Assembly (NCBI GenBank): GCA_000024525.1
Contig: CP001769.1
Coordinates: 4,931,001-4,995,000 of the forward strand
Source of the DNA: Spirosoma linguale DSM 74
Lineage (GTDB): Bacteria; Bacteroidota; Bacteroidia; Cytophagales; Spirosomataceae
Direction of reading: 5' to 3'
DNA length: 64,000 nt
In this document: piece by piece, positions 44,176 through 53,372 of the stretch
Numbering within the stretch: position 1 is the first letter of the stretch
How the letters are laid out: every line of letters starts with the position of its first letter
The notes under the pieces: generated by a model
Told to the model about the DNA's origin: nothing
The model's input: the letters and a program-made list of their open reading frames with translations, nothing else
The model's database searches: none
Translations under genes and position numbers: made by a program

Positions 44176-46131
44176 ATGTTTCCTTCCATCAGCGAATACA
44201 TACAATCCATCGAGCTAGCCACTGAAACACTGAGTCGGCTCAATCACCTGATTCCGGTCAGGAAGGCCGATGGTCAGCTTTATTTCAGCAGTGGAAACTT
44301 TGCCGTCGTCTTTCGCATGAACGATCCGCAAACGGGAAAACAAATGGCGTTGCGCTGTTTTTTGCGGGATGCCGCCGGACGCCGGGACCGGATTCGGGCC
44401 ATTGGCCGTTATCTGACCGAAAACCCATCAGGTTACCTGATTCCCTTCACGCTGTACCCCAATGAACTCTGGGTCGATACCCGCTTTGGGCAGGAGCATG
44501 AATTTGATGTGGTTTTGATGCCCTGGGTGGATGGGCAAACCCTGAGCCAGTATGTGGCCGACTGTTGCCGCCAGCAGCATACGCAGAAGCTTGAACAACT
44601 CGCCCATCGGTTCGATGAACTGGTTCGCTGGTTACTCAATCAGCCGTTTGCCCACGGCGATTTAAAAGCAGACAACATCCTGATTCGACCCGATGGTCAA
44701 CTGGTGCTGATTGATTACGACGGCTGTTTTGTACCCGCGCTCGCCGGGCAGGAAGCCACCGAAACCGGGACCCTCCCCTACCGGCACCCGGCCCGCACGC
44801 CCGTCCACTTCGACCGCAACCTGGACGATTTCAGCCTGCTGGCCCTTTCTCTCGAACTCCACGCCCTGAGCCGTTCGCCAGCACTACATATGGACACCGA
44901 TACCCTGCTCCTCACGCTGGAACTCGTTCAGACGCCATTTCAGGCAGCGCAGTGGAATCTGTTCCGGAACCTGTCGTCGGCAAAGGTTTCTGCCAGAGCT
45001 GGCCTTCTGGAGTACGCCATTCACTGTTTGCCCGGCCCCATTATGGGTCTTATGGAGTTGCTGCCTACATCAAAATCGGTACCGGGCGCAGTTGCCACAC
45101 CGGTAGCGGCAACACCGGATACGCTGATTCCCTATCTTCAAAAAAAACAGTGGAGTTTTATCAATCAGGCAGGTGAACTCGTTGGGCCGGGCGAATGGGA
45201 AAGTGCAGGACTCTTTTCGGACGGGCTCGCCCCTGTTCGGAAACAGGGGAAATGGGGTTTTTGCCACCTGGATGGCAATCTGACCATTGATTGTCAGTTT
45301 GATGAGGCCCGTGAGTTCAAAGCGGGGTTAGCGGTGGTTAGGCAACAGGGGAAATATGGCTTTATCGATACGGAAGGTCAGCCAAAAATTCCCTGTATCT
45401 ACGACGAAGCTGGGAATTTTGTTGAGGGAAGGGCAATGGTTCGGCAAAAGGCATTATTCGGATTCATTGACGAACAGGGTTCACTCGTTATTCCTCCGCA
45501 GTTCGACTCCGCCGGGCCTTTTTCGGAAGGATTAGCCAGCGTTAAAATGGGTGGTCACTACGGATTTGTTGATACAACCGGTACGCTGCGTATCCCCTGC
45601 GAACTACCCCTTGCGCTTACTTTTTCGGAGGGGCTATCGGCGGTCGAAAAAGATGGCCAGTATGGTTTCATCAATGCAGAAGGCAACCTTGTTATTCCCC
45701 CGCAGTTCGACATGGCGGGCAGTTTCGTCGATGGGCTGGCGTCGGTGAAAAGAGGGAGAAAAATAGGTTTCATCAATCAGCAGGGAGACCTCGTTATTCC
45801 ATGCGAGTTCGACGAGATTGTTCCAAACATGGTTTTTCCGTTTAGCGAAGGGCTGGCACTTGTCCGAAAAGGCAATTTATTCGGCTACATCAACAAGCAG
45901 GGGCAGTTGGTTATTCCGTACCAGTTTACCAATGCCGATAACTTTTCGGAAGGGTTGGCCGCCGTTCAGATGGGCGACCAATGGGGCTACATCGGCCAAA
46001 CGGGCGAACTTATCGTTCCATACGCGTTCAGCCATGCCTACCGTTTTCACAGAGGTCTGGCACTTATTCGCAAAAACAATCGACTGGTGTATATTGACCG
46101 GGCCGGCTTTGTCTACTCCGATCAGCCGTAA
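44176..46131 (+). CDS. Protein kinase-like domain fused to WG repeats
   Basis: 651 residues. The N-terminal ~270 residues hold a protein kinase-like fold: a hinge-like VVLMPWVDGQTLSQY, catalytic loop HGDLKADNIL (H160, D162, N167) and a metal-binding IDYDG in place of DFG, followed by FVPAL. The DYDG-FVP type is the variant kinase typical of TerY-P triads. A linker near 285-325 leads to about nine or ten WG repeats (GKYGFIDTEGQPKIPCIYDE; GHYGFVDTTG; FSEGLAAVQMGDQWGYI), a β-rich module common in Bacteroidota and thought to bind proteins. The repeats may sense a signal or recruit substrates. It ends the J/VWA/PP2C/kinase series, 13 bp from the convergent OLD-like gene. Confidence 0.87.
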   Translation: MFPSISEYIQSIELATETLSRLNHLIPVRKADGQLYFSSGNFAVVFRMNDPQTGKQMALRCFLRDAAGRRDRIRAIGRYLTENPSGYLIPFTLYPNELWVDTRFGQEHEFDVVLMPWVDGQTLSQYVADCCRQQHTQKLEQLAHRFDELVRWLLNQPFAHGDLKADNILIRPDGQLVLIDYDGCFVPALAGQEATETGTLPYRHPARTPVHFDRNLDDFSLLALSLELHALSRSPALHMDTDTLLLTLELVQTPFQAAQWNLFRNLSSAKVSARAGLLEYAIHCLPGPIMGLMELLPTSKSVPGAVATPVAATPDTLIPYLQKKQWSFINQAGELVGPGEWESAGLFSDGLAPVRKQGKWGFCHLDGNLTIDCQFDEAREFKAGLAVVRQQGKYGFIDTEGQPKIPCIYDEAGNFVEGRAMVRQKALFGFIDEQGSLVIPPQFDSAGPFSEGLASVKMGGHYGFVDTTGTLRIPCELPLALTFSEGLSAVEKDGQYGFINAEGNLVIPPQFDMAGSFVDGLASVKRGRKIGFINQQGDLVIPCEFDEIVPNMVFPFSEGLALVRKGNLFGYINKQGQLVIPYQFTNADNFSEGLAAVQMGDQWGYIGQTGELIVPYAFSHAYRFHRGLALIRKNNRLVYIDRAGFVYSDQP

Positions 46132-46144
46132 CCCTGGGCTGTTG

Positions 46145-48271
46145 TCAGGCTAGTTTGTTGAACAGCGCAATCCAGCTTTGGATCGTTTCGGGTTGAAGGC
46201 GGGCTGTCAGCTTGCCAAACGTTTTAGCCACCTGCCCAGCCAGCGTCAATCGCCAGTCCGAGGCTAATGTGTAGCCATTATCGAGGGCAAACTGCTCCAT
46301 CTGGCGTACAATAGATTGGTTTGAGAGTAGTATGTAATCGAAATCATCGGTTTGCTGACCGCGATACATTCGGGAAAAATGCCGGGCAAGATCGGTAGCG
46401 GGCAGGAGATCTTCCAGTACCCGTTCGTCTGTTTCGGACTCGCTCAGCGTGATCACATGCGAAGGGGAGCCGCTATACGACGCCTGAATCAGGGAGTTGG
46501 CCAGTACATGACCCGTAACCGTACCATCGAGCAGTACATAAGGCAGCGTGCCAACCTGCTGCGCCAGCATCCGCGTTAGGGGTTCAACGCCCTCTACTCC
46601 ACCTACGGGAATAAACAAGAGGTCTTTTGTGGCCGGATGTGCTCCTGTTTGCAGCAGGTATGATTTTATGAGTTGTAAATAAATCTGGCTGGCAACATCG
46701 TTGACGAGTACCGGCAGACAGGACGTAAGCAGCTGTTCCGACGCCCTTAGGTTCAGCGCGGCCCGAATGGGATAAAACGATTCTTCTGCTTCATGCACCG
46801 TTGTCCGGTAATCGTCGGAAACAACCGAGTTACCATCCGATCCTACATATAGCATTTTGAGGTTACTCAGCTCCTGACTACCGATCAGGAAAGGCGAGTG
46901 CGTGGTATAAATAAGCTGATTGTTTGGGGAAAGGGAATGTAGAAAAGTCAGCAGGTCCTGCTGAGCAATCGGGTGAAGCGATAAACCCGGCTCATCGAGC
47001 AACAGAATACAGTTGGAATGACCGTTTGCCTGCTCGGCCCGAAAAGTTAAAAAGAAGCTGAAGAACCACTGAAGACCTTTACTGCGACCATCCAGCTCAA
47101 TCTCTTCGGTACGTTTTTCGTCGCTCACCCAAATCCTGAAATGATTACCATCGGCCTGAAACCGAAAGCGGTAATTTCCCTGCCGCCACCATTCCTGAAA
47201 CGCTTTGGTAAGCCGGGCCGATGCCGCCTGAAGAATAACCTCGCGTTTCTTTTTGTTTTCCCGTTCCTGATCGACCGTGTTTTCGAGCGCCGTTTCCACC
47301 ACCGTACTGTCGATCCGTCCGTACGAATCGCGGGTAATGACCTTTGTCTGGCTTATCTCCGACCCTAATTCAAGGATTTCTTCGGGCTTCAGCTGAACAA
47401 AATCGAACAGCACCTTCAGCGTTCTGACTTTAGCCCGCTCTTTGAAACCCAAATCCTGGCGACTGCTATTCTGAATAACATGCGGCAGGTAAATCTCAGC
47501 GTCCAGGTTGCCATAATCCGTGTAATAAACGAACCGGGGCAACTGGTCAATAAAGAGCCGCTGCTGTTCAGGAGTCAGCACAATACGCTTATTGGTCAAC
47601 AGACGGGCAATATTTTCGAGGGGTGTTTTTAGCTGTTCGTCAACAAAGAGCCGGAATGTTTGCCGCCGGGAATATTTAACGGTTATAAATTCATCCAGCT
47701 GAGAAATCAGGTTGTACACATCGTATTCACCCACACTCCCCGACTCCGGCAGGAGCGCAATCAACCGTTCAATGAATTCGCGCAGGTCCTGCGTAATCTC
47801 CTCCTTATCCCGCGTAATGAGGTCGCTTGTCAGATATTGATCGTAAAAGGTACTCAGTAAAGCATGAATGTACTTGTTCGGGTATTGCCCTAAAAACGAA
47901 TCCGGAAAATTTACGTCATATCGCCCGTTATAGTAGCGGGCCACCTCCACAACCGTCACCAGTTCTTTAGTGTATCCCAGCTTTGCCACCATCTGAGCCG
48001 TAATGGCTTCATCGAGCCTGAAGGTTGCCCGAATAAATGGCTCTTTTCCCGAATTTGTGTCGAATGTTATGTATTCTTTACGGGGGTAATCGGTCAAGGG
48101 AACGATCAGTTCGCCGTTCGATGGGTTCAACTTTTGCAGGGCTATCAACAAGTTCGTTTTTCCCGACTCATTGGTACCGACCAAACAGGTACAATCGTTA
48201 ATACGTATCTCGCCCGAGTCAACGATGGATCTAAAATTGGTAACCCGGAAGGATTGTAATAGAAAGGGCAT
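46145..48271 (-). CDS. OLD-like ABC-type ATPase with altered Toprim-like C-terminus
   Basis: 708 residues. The N-terminus reads RVTNFRSIVDSGEIRINDCT then GTNESGKT (Walker A, 32-39). An ABC-type signature region and Walker B follow (CILLLDEPGLSLHP), with the switch histidine in IYTTHSPFL. The C-terminal ~150 residues are laid out like an OLD-family Toprim domain, but the usual acidic motifs are changed: VLVNDVASQIYL where VEGxxDxxxL is expected, and VLLDGTVTG where a DxD/DxN motif is expected. OLD ATPase-nucleases act in phage defence and DNA repair; here the nuclease may be inactive or divergent. It is convergent with the kinase gene. Confidence 0.8.
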   Translation of the reverse strand: MPFLLQSFRVTNFRSIVDSGEIRINDCTCLVGTNESGKTNLLIALQKLNPSNGELIVPLTDYPRKEYITFDTNSGKEPFIRATFRLDEAITAQMVAKLGYTKELVTVVEVARYYNGRYDVNFPDSFLGQYPNKYIHALLSTFYDQYLTSDLITRDKEEITQDLREFIERLIALLPESGSVGEYDVYNLISQLDEFITVKYSRRQTFRLFVDEQLKTPLENIARLLTNKRIVLTPEQQRLFIDQLPRFVYYTDYGNLDAEIYLPHVIQNSSRQDLGFKERAKVRTLKVLFDFVQLKPEEILELGSEISQTKVITRDSYGRIDSTVVETALENTVDQERENKKKREVILQAASARLTKAFQEWWRQGNYRFRFQADGNHFRIWVSDEKRTEEIELDGRSKGLQWFFSFFLTFRAEQANGHSNCILLLDEPGLSLHPIAQQDLLTFLHSLSPNNQLIYTTHSPFLIGSQELSNLKMLYVGSDGNSVVSDDYRTTVHEAEESFYPIRAALNLRASEQLLTSCLPVLVNDVASQIYLQLIKSYLLQTGAHPATKDLLFIPVGGVEGVEPLTRMLAQQVGTLPYVLLDGTVTGHVLANSLIQASYSGSPSHVITLSESETDERVLEDLLPATDLARHFSRMYRGQQTDDFDYILLSNQSIVRQMEQFALDNGYTLASDWRLTLAGQVAKTFGKLTARLQPETIQSWIALFNKLA

Positions 48272-48308
48272 TAATCAGCTGATTTAGACCCTGAAAGTAA
48301 GGTATCTT

Positions 48309-48698
48309 TTACGACTGTTTCAACAGATCGCGCTTTATTACCATCCATCGCCGACGGGAAATCACGATTTCGTCGCCATTAATCAGCCGCACAAACGGCC
48401 CCCGGTGTGTTATCAGGACTTTCTGTATAAGATTTCGGTTTACGATGCAATTCTGGTGCACCCGAATAAAGTCGCTCTCAGGTAACTTATTGACGTAGTA
48501 TTTGATGGTATAAGCCATCATTTGTTTACTGCCGTCGGACCATTGCAACCAGCTGTAGCCACGTACTCCTTTGATAAGAACCAGATCTTTGATAGGGCGG
48601 GTCTGCCAACCTAACTTAGTGTCGTTAACCCGAAGGAAACTAACTCTTTCTCGTCCGATTGGAACATCGATGCGATTTTGAGGTGTAAGATCAATCAT
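48309..48698 (-). CDS. LytTR-type DNA-binding regulator without receiver domain
   Basis: 129 residues. The LytTR fold is visible: IKDLVLIKGVRGYSWLQWSD (start of the domain), YYVNKLPESDFIRVHQNCIV (the conserved FxRxHxxxIVN region) and LINGDEIVISRRRWMVIKRD (the recognition end). No phosphoacceptor domain is present, so it may be a stand-alone regulator. It lies 37 bp upstream of the OLD-like gene on the same strand. Confidence 0.88.
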   Translation of the reverse strand: MIDLTPQNRIDVPIGRERVSFLRVNDTKLGWQTRPIKDLVLIKGVRGYSWLQWSDGSKQMMAYTIKYYVNKLPESDFIRVHQNCIVNRNLIQKVLITHRGPFVRLINGDEIVISRRRWMVIKRDLLKQS

Positions 48699-49360
48699 GA
48701 TTTGAAAATAGTAATGGGTTAATTCATTGGTAATGATTAGTGTACAAAGGCTATTGACCTATAGCCCTGCCTAACCTTAACTGACCATTTTTCTTCACTG
48801 TTGCCGCTCCACAATGCCCATCTATAATCCCCAATTTCGTATGGAGCCACGCACCGGGTAAAGCCCGAACACTACAAACCGTTCCTACTTGTATACATAG
48901 TACTTCTCACAGTGATTACCAATGCATACAAGTAGACAACACAAGGTTAAAAATAACTAAGAAAATTAATCTTAGTAACCATAATACAAATAAAGGTTAC
49001 ATAACTAAAGACGACAATCCCCTCATTTTGAGTTTGTTTACTAACATGTCGCACGAATTGCCCTTCTATTTAGAGAAGGTGAATCAATAGCAGGCTACAC
49101 CAGAAAGAGCACTTGATCTTGATCTATTTTGTAACTCTTGACTGACACAAATATATAGGTGTACTTCCCTTTTTTATATTAAAGAGTTGTCCTTTGTAAG
49201 GATTAGGCAGTATTATATAGTAAGCGGTAGTCGTTTTGCCAATTGTGATGACATATATATCTTATAGAGATAAAGTTTAAAAAAAAATGTATTCAAAAGA
49301 CAATAATTAATTACTTCCGTGCAAAATTAGGCATCCACTTACCTACGCCATAAAACCAAA
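48699..49360. other. A+T-rich intergenic region without recognised gene
   Basis: About 660 bp upstream of the LytTR gene. No credible ORF with coding-like composition was found on either strand. A weak interrupted inverted repeat (ACTTGTAT near 48887 and ATACAAGT near 48934) could be a regulator site. From 48950 the sequence is strongly A+T-rich, as in promoter DNA. Confidence 0.5.
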
Positions 49361-49400
49361 ACAAGTGTATTCCTGTAGCTAATTACAGGAATACACTTGT
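49361..49400. terminator. Perfect 17-nt hairpin, possible bidirectional terminator
   Basis: ACAAGTGTATTCCTGTA at 49361-49377 pairs exactly with TACAGGAATACACTTGT at 49384-49400 around a 6-nt loop (GCTAAT). It lies about 60 bp beyond the stop of the DUF2231 gene and should end that minus-strand transcript. An A/T-rich run (AAAACCAAAA) on its left gives the expected U-rich tail in the minus-strand RNA. Confidence 0.72.
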
Positions 49401-49463
49401 CAGAAAAGATTGGCTTATTTTAATGGCTGTTAACGTAAGCTACCCGCATTACTAGAGCGTCTT

Positions 49464-49961
49464 CTACCGACTCATCTCCCCGGCGGGCCGACCCGACAGC
49501 GAGTTGGGAGCGTTCAGGTGCGCGTCCGGATCAACACCCACCCCCAGCCGATCCACCAGTTCGCCACCCAGCCAGCCGGTAACACCAGCTACGCCAAACG
49601 CGATGAACGAGCTGATCAGGGCCAGCGTCGATGGCTGGTAGTTGGATTCGTCAGTTCGAAGCCACCAGCTTAGCCCGAAGAGAATCAGCACAACTACGTT
49701 TCCTAAGGCATGAAACAGCCCGATGCGTTTGGCGCGGGTTGCGGCCGGAATAGCCAGCCAGTCGATAAGGCCCGGAACTGCTGCAACCACGCCCCATAGG
49801 AGACCGGCCGTTATCATCCAGTAAGCCACTACAGACATGGTTGAGTTGTCTCTAAGCAGAAAAGTAATATCGAAAATGACAGACGTTAACAGTAGACCCA
49901 GCGGGAAAACTATTAAAATCTGATGCGCCGGATGACCCGCTAGCTTTGCTCTGCTTTCCAT
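49464..49961 (-). CDS. DUF2231 family membrane protein
   Basis: About 165 residues from the ATG at 49961 (MESRAKLAGHPAHQILIVFP); the frame extends to 50039 but the added residues look non-coding. The LAGHPAHQ entry motif and four transmembrane helices (ILIVFPLGLLLTSVIFDITF; MITAGLLWGVVAAVPGLIDW; GLFHALGNVVVLILFGLSWW; LISSFIAFGVAGVTGWLGGE) fit DUF2231. The family function is unknown; some members have heme-like histidine patterns. It lies 78 bp downstream of the DUF4142 gene on the same strand. Confidence 0.85.
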   Translation of the reverse strand: MESRAKLAGHPAHQILIVFPLGLLLTSVIFDITFLLRDNSTMSVVAYWMITAGLLWGVVAAVPGLIDWLAIPAATRAKRIGLFHALGNVVVLILFGLSWWLRTDESNYQPSTLALISSFIAFGVAGVTGWLGGELVDRLGVGVDPDAHLNAPNSLSGRPAGEMSR

Positions 49962-50039
49962 AAGTATCGTTTTTGCGGCTGGCTTTCTGTACCGGACAGC
50001 GTTCTGCGATCCGCTACAGAAAGCAACCAGGCTGGGCAC

Positions 50040-50669
50040 TTACATAGCGTTCATGATCTGACGAGCTACTTTCAAATGCGTTTTTACTAACGGATGAGCC
50101 GCTTTGGCAAGGTTTTTCATACTGGGGTCCGTTGCTTTCGACTGAACCATCGACATCACGGCATCGAGTTTTTCATGGCCTTTAACACCGCTTTCGGTCA
50201 GATACAGGCGGTCGAAAGCCATGCCCGATGTGCTTTGCAGCTTAGTCAGTACAGCCTGCGTTTCTGCATCGGGGGAGGTGGGCAGCGTAACGCCTTTGGC
50301 CGAAGCAATTTCCTGAAGCTTGGCCGATAAGCCGGTTTGTTCTTCCACTTCTGCCTGCGCCAGTGCTTTTACCTGATCGTTGGTTGCGCTCTGCACCGCT
50401 AATCGGCTAACCTCAAGCTGCATCATACCGCCTTTAGCTACCTGCATCATCAGGTCCTGGTCGGCAGTGGAGAGTTTAGCGGGAGTTGCGGCCACAGCCG
50501 AAACGGCGGCTGCTCCTTTCTTGTTCTGGTTGTCGAATGCCGACATGCTTTCGTTGCCGACCTTACTGGTCGACCCGCTGTTCATTGTCGAATTTGTCTG
50601 TTGTGCCAACGATACGTTGGTGAGTGCCAGGACCACGAGCAGGCCCATTGCCATTGATTTAGTGTTCAT
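50040..50669 (-). CDS. Secreted DUF4142 protein
   Basis: 209 residues. A clear signal peptide (MNTKSMAMGLLVVLALTNVS, cleaved near SLA/Q) is followed by a Ser/Asn-rich linker and a ferritin-like helical DUF4142 domain (DQDLMMQVAKGGMMQLEVSR; QVKALAQAEVEEQTGLSAKL; HPLVKTHLKVARQIM). The domain is common in periplasmic or outer-membrane proteins of Bacteroidota; its role is not defined. It is probably co-transcribed with DUF2231. Confidence 0.88.
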   Translation of the reverse strand: MNTKSMAMGLLVVLALTNVSLAQQTNSTMNSGSTSKVGNESMSAFDNQNKKGAAAVSAVAATPAKLSTADQDLMMQVAKGGMMQLEVSRLAVQSATNDQVKALAQAEVEEQTGLSAKLQEIASAKGVTLPTSPDAETQAVLTKLQSTSGMAFDRLYLTESGVKGHEKLDAVMSMVQSKATDPSMKNLAKAAHPLVKTHLKVARQIMNAM

Positions 50670-50821
50670 AACGTTTTTTGTTGATATGCTTCGAATAAGG
50701 CTGTTATCTACTCCCGGAACGGCCCGTTTACGTCGGCTGTTTACGCTTTTCAGGGATAATAAGGTAACGGCAATCCGACCTATGAACTCATGTATGCAAA
50801 AATCGTATCTCGTTAACTACT

Positions 50822-51703
50822 CTATAGGATGGCTAATGCAGCAGGCTGCTCATGGCGAATTTCCTCAACGAGTTGCCCTATCCGAATTTCGTTCGGGTCG
50901 TTTACCGTGCTAGAACCGGCTACCGCTCTGGCCGGGTTGTGCACTGCCAATACGTACTGCCCGAAAACGATTTTGTGATCCTGCTGCCGGTAAGTTGACA
51001 ACGTGCGTAGTGGTTCGGGACCTTTCTGGCCCGTATCCGGATCGAGCGTTGTTAGTATACAGCGCCCGCAGGACTCTCCCCGGTAAAAAGTAAACCCGCC
51101 AATCCTGAAATGCTCCCAGCTTTCCTCTGCGTATGGCTCGGCACCGCTAACAACAATGTTGGGACGAAATCGCTGCATAGACACTGGCTCGACCAGCCGC
51201 TGATTGAGCGCGTCGAGAGAAGCCTGGCCAATCAGCAGGTATGGGTAGCCGTCGGCAAAACTAACGGACTCCTGATGGCGGGCATAAGTCTGATCAACGG
51301 CCCGGTGCGTATGATCGGGCATATACACCAACTGACAGACCTCGTGTAGTATCCGTGAAAACCAGAAGTCGGCCTGGTCGCTAACCCGAACAGCCTCGAT
51401 AGCGTGGCTATCCCACACACTTACCTGCATTACCGAACACTCCGGAGAGGAAACAACCAGCGGAAGCACCAGCCTATCGTCAGGCTGATCCCGATGCCAG
51501 ACCTGTAACTCCCCGTTCTGCATAGCCACCTGAAGCAGAGCCATTTGCGGACAACGATGCTGGGTTAAGCAGTGACCATCGGCCGTAACCAGCATAAACC
51601 GTCGGTCGTACTGAAAGCCGGTTCGGTCAAGTACAGCCCGGTTTACAGCGATACCCCGGAGCGACTTGATGGGGTAGATCACTAGTTGCGAAACATAAAT
51701 CAT
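50822..51703 (-). CDS. MOSC-domain oxidoreductase-like protein
   Basis: About 293 residues from the ATG at 51703 (MIYVSQLVIYPIKSLRGI). The N-terminal MOSC β-barrel domain has the typical YPIKSLRG and DRRFMLV motifs. The C-terminal MOSC domain has PYLLIGQASLDALN, FRPNIVVSGAEPYAEE and the cysteine motif GESCGRCILTTLDPDTG, where the cysteine would bind the molybdenum cofactor sulfur. It resembles YcbX-type proteins. The in-frame extension to 51844 lacks family features. Confidence 0.88.
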   Translation of the reverse strand: MIYVSQLVIYPIKSLRGIAVNRAVLDRTGFQYDRRFMLVTADGHCLTQHRCPQMALLQVAMQNGELQVWHRDQPDDRLVLPLVVSSPECSVMQVSVWDSHAIEAVRVSDQADFWFSRILHEVCQLVYMPDHTHRAVDQTYARHQESVSFADGYPYLLIGQASLDALNQRLVEPVSMQRFRPNIVVSGAEPYAEESWEHFRIGGFTFYRGESCGRCILTTLDPDTGQKGPEPLRTLSTYRQQDHKIVFGQYVLAVHNPARAVAGSSTVNDPNEIRIGQLVEEIRHEQPAALAIL

Positions 51704-52053
51704 AGGTGTTAGCTGACTTGTAAAGACTTCAGGAAAGAGCAGAGACGTTCTACCCTTTTCTGCAAACCGGGCGTTTCTGGCTAGAGATGGAAAACAGATT
51801 CGATAAATAAGGCAGTGGTATACCTCCGTGTTTACGAATGGCAACCAATGAGACCGGAAGCGCAGCCCGAAGCCTTAAATATTCAGCCTCTCAACGAACA
51901 GCCACAAATAAAACATTCACCTTGATTATGAAAACGTTACAGGACTATTCGGGTAGTAAAAACCATTCTGGATGCTGAAGAAGCTGTAAACTTTCCGGGT
52001 AGTGCGTAGTTAAATGGCGTAAACAATGACTAAACCGCTCAACGCAAAACATT
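51704..52053. other. Intergenic region between MOSC gene and small acidic protein gene
   Basis: About 350 bp. It should hold the promoter of the MOSC gene (left) and that of the small acidic protein gene (right). Only very short ORFs occur (for example ATG at 51928 encoding 16 residues), and none is supported. Confidence 0.4.
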
Positions 52054-52293
52054 ATGGAAGACGAAGATAAAGAAGCCATCATCCGGGCCAAACAGGCTGT
52101 TTCGCCCGCCGGTTTAGGTGACCGATCTGATAAATCGACTACATTGCCCGGCAATGACTCGCCCGAAGACACACCACTCAGTGGCATGGACATCAGCCCA
52201 TCCGATCCGGAAGAGGACGATGATGTAGCCACTACCCACCCCAATCGAAATGCCGATGGTAAGGTGGACATTGGCAAACCGCCTTACAGCTAA
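52054..52293 (+). CDS. Small acidic, probably disordered protein
   Basis: 79 residues, highly acidic and Pro/Ser/Asp-rich (MEDEDKEAIIRAKQAVSPAG; SPSDPEEDDDVATTHPN), ending DIGKPPYS. No domain was recognised. A strong terminator 5 nt after the stop and the regular codon use support a real gene. The function is unknown. Confidence 0.68.
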   Translation: MEDEDKEAIIRAKQAVSPAGLGDRSDKSTTLPGNDSPEDTPLSGMDISPSDPEEDDDVATTHPNRNADGKVDIGKPPYS

Positions 52294-52297
52294 ACGA

Positions 52298-52337
52298 CAT
52301 AGAAAAGGCGCTTCCGTACGGGAGCGCCTTTTCTATG
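52298..52337 (+). terminator. Intrinsic terminator after the small acidic protein gene
   Basis: CATAGAAAAGGCGCTTCCG at 52298-52316 pairs with CGGGAGCGCCTTTTCTATG at 52319-52337 with one G-U-type mismatch and a loop of about 2-4 nt. The stem ends in A and T runs on both sides, so it can act on both strands, including for the DUF1080 gene coming from the right. Confidence 0.82.
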
Positions 52338-52381
52338 CCTTTAAAGGCAATATGGGACTATTATTTATACCTGGCCAACGA

Positions 52382-53257
52382 TCAGAACAGGGCGGCATAA
52401 GCTTTGGGCATAGCTGCCAGAGGTTTAATTCGGATGTCACGGTAAAATACTTCGGCGGCTTCACTCTGTAGTTGAATTTTACCCCGTGTCATGGGTACGT
52501 CCTGCCCATCGGGTTTCGTATAGCGAGAGTCTTTGAGTACCATAACTACGTGGCCATTGACGATGTGGAGGCTTTTTCCCTCGAAGCAAATCAGCTCTAG
52601 CGTTGTCCATTCCCCAGCGGGACTTTCGTAATTGGCAGACCGCATGCAATACGAATCACTCCCTTTTCTGAAAATACCAAAGGGTTGTTTTTCATCGGCC
52701 ACTCGGTTCATAACGCCCTCGGATTGAAACGAACGTATGTCAATAGCGGAGTTAGCCTGACACCAGAAATCACCCATGTGTCCTTCCATAATCTGAAACT
52801 CCTGGGAAAGCATCCACGAACGCCAGTATTCGGCCCCGGCTTCGCCAATGGAATGATAAAGTATGCCCGAATCGCGCAATTTAGTTTTGCGGGGTTCATA
52901 CTTTTGGGTTCCCCATTTGACTTGCAGCTTAAGGTGATAATTTTCGTACGACTGGCGGGTGAACAGGCAACCATACTTCTCCCCGCTTATCCGTAAGACA
53001 GGGCCACCCGGTTCGGTCAGCACCGAAAAAACGTGTGTATCATCTTTGTTGTACCCAATCGGCTGGAGAGGAGTACCCGATGCATCCTTTGGTATATTTC
53101 CATTATAGTCAGGCTTATGGGCATAGCTGAGGTAGTTTTCCCATTGAGTCAGGTCTTTGTCTAACAGAGAGACCCATTCATTGTCTTTTTTCCTGGCGGG
53201 CAAAAAGCTTGTCGCTAATAGACTGACGATTAACAAAGCAACCTGTCTCATTTGCAT
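52382..53257 (-). CDS. Secreted DUF1080 (3-keto-disaccharide hydrolase-type) protein
   Basis: 291 residues. A signal peptide (about 1-20) is followed by a concanavalin-like DUF1080 domain: WVSLLDKDLTQWENYL, GGPVLRISGEKYGCLFTRQS, YENYHLKLQVKWG, RDSGILYHSIGEAG and AEVFYRDIRIKPL. The family hydrolyses 3-keto-glycosides or binds sugars in Bacteroidota. It is divergent from an AraC-family regulator with a 115-bp spacer, so that regulator probably controls it. Confidence 0.87.
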   Translation of the reverse strand: MQMRQVALLIVSLLATSFLPARKKDNEWVSLLDKDLTQWENYLSYAHKPDYNGNIPKDASGTPLQPIGYNKDDTHVFSVLTEPGGPVLRISGEKYGCLFTRQSYENYHLKLQVKWGTQKYEPRKTKLRDSGILYHSIGEAGAEYWRSWMLSQEFQIMEGHMGDFWCQANSAIDIRSFQSEGVMNRVADEKQPFGIFRKGSDSYCMRSANYESPAGEWTTLELICFEGKSLHIVNGHVVMVLKDSRYTKPDGQDVPMTRGKIQLQSEAAEVFYRDIRIKPLAAMPKAYAALF

Positions 53258-53372
53258 CGTATCTTGGTAAGAGGTAAGTGATTATATAGTTGCAAAACTA
53301 CGACCACCTACAGGGCCATAAATTGTAAAAATCCATTATTTGCTGGTAGATTTACTCCTCCGCCCAAGGCTT

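Noticed and set aside
46145..48271. Active GajA/OLD nuclease call
   Set aside because: The expected acidic Toprim motifs are not seen, so only the ATPase relationship is claimed.
48699..49463. A small RNA or gene in the A+T-rich spacer
   Set aside because: No coding pattern or conserved RNA fold was recognised apart from the terminator-like hairpin at 49361-49400.
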